Source: Methylomonas sp. (GTDB taxonomy: Bacteria > Pseudomonadota > Gammaproteobacteria > Methylococcales > Methylomonadaceae). Taken from it: a stretch of 11,243 nt of DNA. Of this stretch, positions 7,740 through 11,243 are shown one piece after another (position 1 is the first letter of the stretch; every line of letters begins with the position of its first letter). Location: the NCBI RefSeq assembly GCF_023228165.1, contig NZ_JALOBS010000064.1:1-11243 (forward strand). Reading direction: 5' to 3'. The position numbers and the translations under genes are program-made. The notes below the pieces were generated by a model that saw only the letters and a program-made list of their open reading frames with translations, did no database searches and was not told the origin of the DNA.

Positions 7740-7970
7740 GGGTGCTCTCCTTATCTCTTGAGGGTTGCCGTTAATCAGTCGACAGCGGCGAACCTGCAAG
7801 ATTCCTTTGTTATTAAGATTGTTGAACAGGTTCTGATGCGATTGTATTTAACGTGTGTGCCGGCCATCCTATAGCGATCCACTAGTTCTGTACACCCTTT
7901 AAATTGATTCCCTAAATGAATTAAAAGGCTTATAGTTGAATTCCGCTTCATTCTGAGACAGGAGGCTATC
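7740..7970. other. Divergent intergenic/promoter region between acnA and the ferritin-like gene
   Basis: This 231-base region must contain the leaders and most likely the promoters for two diverging transcripts. It is richer in A+T than the flanking genes, especially 7890-7945. TATAGT at 7931-7936 resembles a -10 box for the rightward gene, but no -35 box stands at the usual distance; the nearest TTGATT (7904-7909) is 21 bases away. No good Fur-like or other palindromic operator was recognised. The strong AGGAGG at 7960-7965 serves the ferritin-like gene. Confidence 0.5.
7747..7752 (-). promoter_or_regulatory. Ribosome binding site AAGGAG of acnA
   Basis: Read on the - strand, AAGGAG sits seven bases before the ATG at 7739-7737. 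It decides the acnA start against an ATG 60 bases further upstream. Confidence 0.75.
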
Positions 7971-8414
7971 ATGGCTAACACCGGAATCGATCAAGACGCC
8001 GTCATCCAGGTATTAAATAAAATCCTGGAGGCCGAATTGGCCGGCGTTGTGCGTTACACTCACTATGCGTTGATGGTTTTTGGCTATAACCGCATCCCGA
8101 TTGTGTCCTGGATGCGAGCCCAGGCCAATGAATCCTTGATGCATGCCAACGAGGCCGGCGAATTGATTACCCATTTGGGCGGCCATCCTTCGCTGGGTAT
8201 TGGGCCTTTATTGGAGACCCATAAGCACGACATCGGCGATATTCTGCGCGAGTCTCTCGAACACGAAACCCAGGCTCTGGCCGAATACTACCGCCTATTG
8301 GGGTTGGTGGAAGGCCGCAATGTATTGCTGGAAGAATACGCCCGCAGGATGTGCGCTTTGGAGGAAACTCACGTCGGTGACGTGCGCAAGATGCTGTTAA
8401 AACCGGGCGGCTAA
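7971..8414 (+). CDS. Ferritin-like / bacterioferritin-family protein
   Basis: This 147-residue protein is predicted to fold as a four-helix ferritin-like bundle that oxidises or stores iron. Helix A carries Glu22 in LNKILEAELAGVVRY, much like bacterioferritin LNKLLANELTAINQY. Helix C contains ESLEHETQALAEYY (94-107). Helix D has Glu131-x2-His134 in ALEETHVGDV, the expected E-x2-H metal pair. In helix B the likely metal pair is Glu54-x3-His58 (NESLMHAN), one residue longer than the E-x2-H of classical bacterioferritin. An unambiguous counterpart of the heme-ligating Met52 of E. coli bacterioferritin is therefore not assigned; Met57 is adjacent. The length is close to bacterioferritin (~158) but slightly short. 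AGGAGG at 7960-7965 is an excellent ribosome binding site. It is followed by fumC after 38 bases. It could be a mini-ferritin-like oxidase rather than a storage cage. Confidence 0.8.
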   Translation: MANTGIDQDAVIQVLNKILEAELAGVVRYTHYALMVFGYNRIPIVSWMRAQANESLMHANEAGELITHLGGHPSLGIGPLLETHKHDIGDILRESLEHETQALAEYYRLLGLVEGRNVLLEEYARRMCALEETHVGDVRKMLLKPGG

Positions 8415-8452
8415 ACCTTGCCGGACTTACGAGTCTCTCTTGAGAAAATCGC

Positions 8453-9853
8453 ATGGACACGGCATCCGTCACTCGCATCGAAACCGACTCGCTGGGCGGT
8501 ATAGCCGTACCGGCCGATAAATACTGGGGCGCGCAAACTCAACGTTCGCTGCTGCATTTTCGGATAGGCGAGGAACGCCTGCCCCGGCCCTTGATTCGCG
8601 CCTTGGGTATAGTCAAATATTGCGCGGCACTGGTTAATGTCAGCCTGCATAACCTGGATGAACGAACGGGACAGGCGATTGCCGAGGCGGCACAACGCAT
8701 TATAGATGGCGAATTGGACGCGCATTTTCCACTGGTGATCTGGCAAACCGGCTCTGGCACCCAATCCAATATGAATGCCAACGAAGTGATTGCCAATCTG
8801 GCCAATCTGAGCCTTGGAAGTGTTCTCGGCGCAAAATCGCCGGTCCACCCCAACGATCACTGCAACTGTAGTCAATCCAGTAATGATGTTTTTCCAACCG
8901 CCATGCATATTGCCGCGGTCGAGCAAATACAGGTTATGCTGATGCCGGCCTTACAGCATTTGCAACAAACCTTACGGGATAAATCCTTAGCCTGGGCGGA
9001 TATTATCAAGGTAGGACGTACGCATCTGCAAGACGCCACGCCATTGACCTTAGGTCAGGAATTTTCCGGTTATGCCAGCCAATTGCAATTGAGTCAGGCA
9101 CGTATTAACGATAGTCTGAAGCGGCTTTATCCGCTGGCCCAAGGCGGCACCGCGGTCGGTACAGGTTTGAATGCAAAACCGGAGTTCGGCGAATATTTCG
9201 CGGCACAGGTGGCGAAGGTGACCGGGTTGCCGTTCACGTCGGTCGCCAACAAGTTCGAAGCCATGGCCAGCCATGATGCCCTGGTCGAAGTGTCCGGCGT
9301 ATTGAACTGCATTGCCGTCAGTCTGAATAAAATCGCCAACGATATCCGCCTGTTGGCTTCCGGACCACGTGCCGGGTTAGGTGAATTGATTCTGCCGGAG
9401 AATGAACCCGGCTCCTCCATCATGCCCGGAAAAGTCAATCCAACCCAGTGCGAGGCCATGACCATGGTTTGTGCGCAAGTCATGGGCAATCACGCCACGG
9501 TAACCATTGCCGGCGCACAGGGACAGCTGGAACTCAATGTGTTTAAGCCGGTGATTATCTTTAACGTACTGCAATCCATCAGACTATTAGCCGAGTCGAT
9601 CAACAGTTTTAATCAGTATTGCGTTGCGGGTATTACGCCAAATCAAGGTCGTATTACTGAATTGATGGAAAATTCCTTGATGCTGGTAACCGCGCTGGTG
9701 CCGCATATCGGTTATGACAAGGCTGCGCATATCGCGCAAGCGGCGTTAAAAAATAAAAGCACGCTGCGTGAAGCGGCCGTTAACAGCGGTCTGATCGACG
9801 CGGCGACATTCGATAGCCTAGTCAGACCGGAGCGCATGGTTGTGCCGGGCTGA
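8453..9853 (+). CDS. fumC: Class II fumarate hydratase FumC
   Basis: This 466-residue cytosolic enzyme reversibly hydrates fumarate to (S)-malate without an iron-sulfur cluster, so it tolerates oxygen and iron limitation. The superfamily signature GSSIMPGKVN (320-329) is intact and contains the catalytic Ser321; His191 in GRTHLQD aligns with catalytic His188 of E. coli FumC. The substrate-binding stretches TGSGTQSNMN (99-108) and QSSNDVFPTAMH (141-152) and the C-terminal LMLVTALVPHIGYDKAA are conserved. The allosteric B-site loop reads HPND-HCNCS, with two cysteines where E. coli has V and K. Length is normal (E. coli FumC 467). The ribosome binding site before the ATG is weak (GAG at 8442-8444), so translation may depend partly on the upstream gene. 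It lies between the ferritin-like gene and the rubredoxin/MBL gene on the same strand. Confidence 0.97.
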   Translation: MDTASVTRIETDSLGGIAVPADKYWGAQTQRSLLHFRIGEERLPRPLIRALGIVKYCAALVNVSLHNLDERTGQAIAEAAQRIIDGELDAHFPLVIWQTGSGTQSNMNANEVIANLANLSLGSVLGAKSPVHPNDHCNCSQSSNDVFPTAMHIAAVEQIQVMLMPALQHLQQTLRDKSLAWADIIKVGRTHLQDATPLTLGQEFSGYASQLQLSQARINDSLKRLYPLAQGGTAVGTGLNAKPEFGEYFAAQVAKVTGLPFTSVANKFEAMASHDALVEVSGVLNCIAVSLNKIANDIRLLASGPRAGLGELILPENEPGSSIMPGKVNPTQCEAMTMVCAQVMGNHATVTIAGAQGQLELNVFKPVIIFNVLQSIRLLAESINSFNQYCVAGITPNQGRITELMENSLMLVTALVPHIGYDKAAHIAQAALKNKSTLREAAVNSGLIDAATFDSLVRPERMVVPG

Positions 9854-9882
9854 ACCGGGCAGAATCGAGGAGAGGGCAAACC

Positions 9883-10620
9883 ATGAATAGTTCCGATACC
9901 GATAAATTACCCGACCATCCGCAATGGGTTTGTCTGCAATGCGGTTACAACATGATAGGCGAAATGCCCGACATTTGCCCTTTTTGCGGTGCCCGGCATG
10001 ACCAGTTCATGCCGTGGGACGAGGCCGAAACGACGTATCGGGTCAATCTACACGGCGTAAGTGATTCGGTCGCTCAACTGCTGTCGGCACCCAAACTGGG
10101 ATTGGAGCATGCGGCTTATCGTATCGAAACCGAATCGGCAGCCGTCTGGATAGATTCGCCGTCGGCGTTTAACCGTAATCTAGCCCCGGTAAGCGCCATT
10201 CTGTTTACCCACCATCATTTCATGGGGGCCTCCAATCAATATCGGCGATTATGGTCCGCCAACGTCTGGTTACATGAACTGGATGCGCAAAACGAACTGG
10301 CTGCACGATTCGACGTTGACCAGCGTTTTGCAGACGATTTTGTTGTCCATGGCATAGAAGCTTTCCACACTGGCGGCCATACGCCCGGATTTACTTTTTA
10401 TATTTATCGGCAGACCTTGTTCATCTGCGACTATGTATTTCAGAGCAATACCGGTATGCAATTCAATCCTTTCGGGCCCACTTCGGAAACTTTAAACCAA
10501 GCCAAACGCATTCTGGACATCGTTAGTGGCAGAGATTTAAAAACCGTGTGCGGTTATAACTATATTGCCGAATTTATCGATTGGTTGCCCGATTTCGAAA
10601 CGCTGGTACGGAAAGGTTGA
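9883..10620 (+). CDS. Rubredoxin-like domain fused to a metallo-beta-lactamase-fold domain with a degenerate metal site
   Basis: The 245-residue protein starts with a short rubredoxin-type domain: Cys17-x2-Cys20-Gly and Cys32-Pro-x-Cys35-Gly, 11 residues apart, as in the rubrerythrin C-terminal domain, so an Fe(SCys)4 or zinc site is expected. From about residue 50 it looks like a metallo-beta-lactamase fold: a strand ending AILFTHHHFMGASN (105-118), GGHTPGF (164-170) and LFICDYVF (179-186). The canonical T-H-x-H-x-D-H motif is reduced to T-H110-H-H112-F-M114-G115, so the Asp and the last His are missing. His166 and Asp183 remain, but the terminal Gly-His appears as Gly224-Tyr225. Normal hydrolase or flavodiiron chemistry is therefore doubtful; electron transfer, nitric oxide/oxygen sensing or a structural role are guesses. 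A strong GAGGAGAGGG at 9867-9876 precedes the ATG. fumC ends 29 bases upstream, and the DCC-family gene starts five bases after its stop. Confidence 0.78.
   Translation: MNSSDTDKLPDHPQWVCLQCGYNMIGEMPDICPFCGARHDQFMPWDEAETTYRVNLHGVSDSVAQLLSAPKLGLEHAAYRIETESAAVWIDSPSAFNRNLAPVSAILFTHHHFMGASNQYRRLWSANVWLHELDAQNELAARFDVDQRFADDFVVHGIEAFHTGGHTPGFTFYIYRQTLFICDYVFQSNTGMQFNPFGPTSETLNQAKRILDIVSGRDLKTVCGYNYIAEFIDWLPDFETLVRKG
10612..10616 (+). promoter_or_regulatory. Ribosome binding site (AAAGG) of the DCC-family gene
   Basis: AAAGG lies nine bases before the ATG at 10626, inside the last codons of the upstream gene. It favours 10626 over an in-frame ATG at 10581 that would overlap the upstream gene by 40 bases and add unconserved residues. 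Confidence 0.55.
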
Positions 10621-10625
10621 GCGCA

Positions 10626-11036
10626 ATGCACACCGATAATCCGGAAAATTCGGTTGATAGGAATACGGATGTGCAAAAGTTGACGGTTTTTTACGATGGC
10701 GCTTGTCCTAAATGTCGGCGCGACCGGGCAAGTTACGAAAAGCTGGCCGGTAGTGCGGCTGAACAAGTGTGCTGGTTCGATATTACCGGCCAGGAAAACC
10801 GCCTGCACGAGCTGGGTATTGATCCGTACCGGGCATTATCGGAACTGCATGTCCGCGATACCCGTGGCCGGATCGTCTTCGAGCTGGATGCCTATATTCT
10901 GTTGATGAGTAAGGTGACGGTTTTGAAACCTTTTGCCTGGTTGTTGAGTCTTCCGGTCATTAAACCTTTATTGGCAAAACTCTACCATTGGCAGGTTAAC
11001 CGACGGCTGAGAAAACGAGGTTTGCTGGCCGGGTAA
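10626..11036 (+). CDS. DCC-family thiol-disulfide oxidoreductase-like protein (DUF393)
   Basis: The product is 136 residues from the chosen start. After a polar N-terminal tail of ~17 residues comes LTVFYDGACPKCRRDR (19-34), the Y-D-G-x-C-x2-C signature that gives the DCC family its name (Asp24, Cys27, Cys30), on a thioredoxin-like fold. FDITGQE and a later hydrophobic stretch, PFAWLLSLPVIKPLLAKLYHWQVNRR (about 101-126), complete the usual domain; this stretch may pack on the membrane. The family is named as predicted thiol-disulfide oxidoreductases, but substrates are mostly unknown. The gene begins five bases after the rubredoxin/MBL stop, so the two are very likely co-transcribed and may act in one redox process with fumC and the ferritin-like gene. 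No nearby thioredoxin reductase or quinone gene is visible in the window. Confidence 0.85.
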   Translation: MHTDNPENSVDRNTDVQKLTVFYDGACPKCRRDRASYEKLAGSAAEQVCWFDITGQENRLHELGIDPYRALSELHVRDTRGRIVFELDAYILLMSKVTVLKPFAWLLSLPVIKPLLAKLYHWQVNRRLRKRGLLAG

Positions 11037-11072
11037 TAACCGGGTTCGTGCTTTTCTGAAGTTTTAACGGGC

Positions 11073-11113
11073 GATTTTTAGTTGCTATGCCGCGATTAGG
11101 TGCAACTAAAATC
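11073..11113. repeat. Inverted repeat TTTTAGTTGC / GCAACTAAAA
   Basis: TTTTAGTTGC (11076-11085) and GCAACTAAAA (11102-11111) are perfectly complementary over 10 bases around a 16-base spacer. With one T bulged at 11075, GA (11073-11074) can extend the stem against TC (11112-11113). The outer arms are T on the left and A on the right, opposite to an intrinsic terminator's A-stem-T layout for the + strand, so a terminator is less likely than an operator or an RNA hairpin. Confidence 0.6.
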
Positions 11114-11197
11114 TATTTAGTCGTCCCTGAAAAGCCATAAATTCACATCTAAAGCATTGAAATACAATAAATAATTAAATAAAAAGACGAGCAATAA

Positions 11198-11236
11198 TTG
11201 CAAGAAATTAGTAAAATAGATATTAATTTCTTGCAA
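11198..11236. repeat. Long inverted repeat (13 perfect bases, 16 with one wobble pair), possible terminator
   Basis: TTGCAAGAAATTA (11198-11210) is the exact reverse complement of TAATTTCTTGCAA (11224-11236). Including one G-T pair the stem grows to 16 base pairs (11198-11213 with 11221-11236) and leaves a 7-base loop, AAATAGA. ATTTTTA follows immediately, so an AT-rich intrinsic terminator is possible, but the stem has few G-C pairs. It could also be an operator, or part of a terminal repeat of an element beyond the window. Confidence 0.65.
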
Positions 11237-11243
11237 ATTTTTA

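Larger units (their letters stand above)
11037..11243. other. AT-rich non-coding region at the right edge, no gene seen
   Basis: These 207 bases have no credible gene. From about 11131 the composition falls to roughly one fifth G+C by hand count, far below the neighbouring genes. The region contains two clear inverted repeats (11073-11113 and 11198-11236) and a short palindrome, GCAATAATTGC, at 11191-11201. It may be the terminator/regulatory space before the next gene, or the edge of a transferred segment; the window ends before this can be decided. Confidence 0.6.

Noticed and set aside
7740..7799. N-terminal extension of AcnA by 20 residues
   Set aside because: AAGGAG precedes the ATG at 7739, and the added residues do not resemble the family's N-terminus.
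7904..7936. Possible sigma-70 promoter TTGATT ... TATAGT before the ferritin-like gene
   Set aside because: The spacer would be 21 bases, well outside the usual 16-18, so I do not call it; the TATAGT alone is weak evidence.
8411..8926. A 171-residue open frame on the - strand opposite the start of fumC
   Set aside because: It is a shadow of the clearly conserved fumC reading frame; the product shows no domain or signal.
11073..11113. Integron attC-like site suggested by the GTTGC / GCAAC arms
   Set aside because: The arms do not match the GTTRRRY / RYYYAAC core sites, and there is no integrase or cassette array.
1..11243. CRISPR array, tRNA, rRNA, prophage or transposase
   Set aside because: No regularly spaced repeats, no cloverleaf sequence and no transposase, integrase or phage protein motif were seen on either strand.

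Overview
The window is ordinary-looking proteobacterial chromosome carrying an unusually dense block of citric acid cycle genes: a complete succinate dehydrogenase operon, an aconitase and a class II fumarase. Mixed in are a ferritin-like protein, a rubredoxin/metallo-beta-lactamase fusion, a DCC-family thioredoxin-like protein and an unrecognised lipoprotein. No rRNA, tRNA, CRISPR array, insertion sequence or phage gene is visible. The base composition, the overlapping gene ends and the SdhE-type assembly factor suit a gammaproteobacterium. The feel of the proteins suggests a methylotroph-like gammaproteobacterium (Methylococcales), but this is a low-confidence inference. The Sdh subunits themselves look like the alphaproteobacterial/mitochondrial type rather than the E. 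coli type.

Layout. Positions 1-153 hold the 3' end of a gene for an SDHAF4/Sdh8-like (DUF1674) assembly factor. It is followed closely by sdhC, sdhD, sdhA, sdhB and sdhE (187-3751), all on the + strand with tiny gaps or overlaps. A 389-residue predicted lipoprotein of unknown function (3792-4961) follows 40 bases later on the same strand. The aconitase gene acnA (5052-7739) lies on the - strand and converges on the lipoprotein gene. A divergent intergenic region (7740-7970) separates acnA from a + strand run: ferritin-like protein (7971-8414), fumC (8453-9853), rubredoxin/metallo-beta-lactamase fusion (9883-10620) and DCC-family protein (10626-11036). The last ~200 bases are non-coding, become very AT-rich and contain two strong inverted repeats.

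How the genes fit together. AcnA (citrate to isocitrate), SdhCDAB (succinate to fumarate, electrons to quinone) and FumC (fumarate to malate) are three cycle steps. SdhE attaches FAD to SdhA. The SDHAF4-like protein is expected to protect flavinylated SdhA before SdhB joins, so maturation factors for the complex sit on both sides of its structural genes. AcnA and SdhB are iron-sulfur proteins, so a ferritin-like protein next door is plausible iron or oxidative-stress housekeeping. The points most worth a second look are the two assembly factors flanking a mitochondrial-type sdh operon, the lipoprotein attached to that operon, the rubredoxin/metallo-beta-lactamase fusion whose metal site is largely lost, and the inverted repeats at the right end. 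I did not find convincing evidence of a wholly new multi-gene system.
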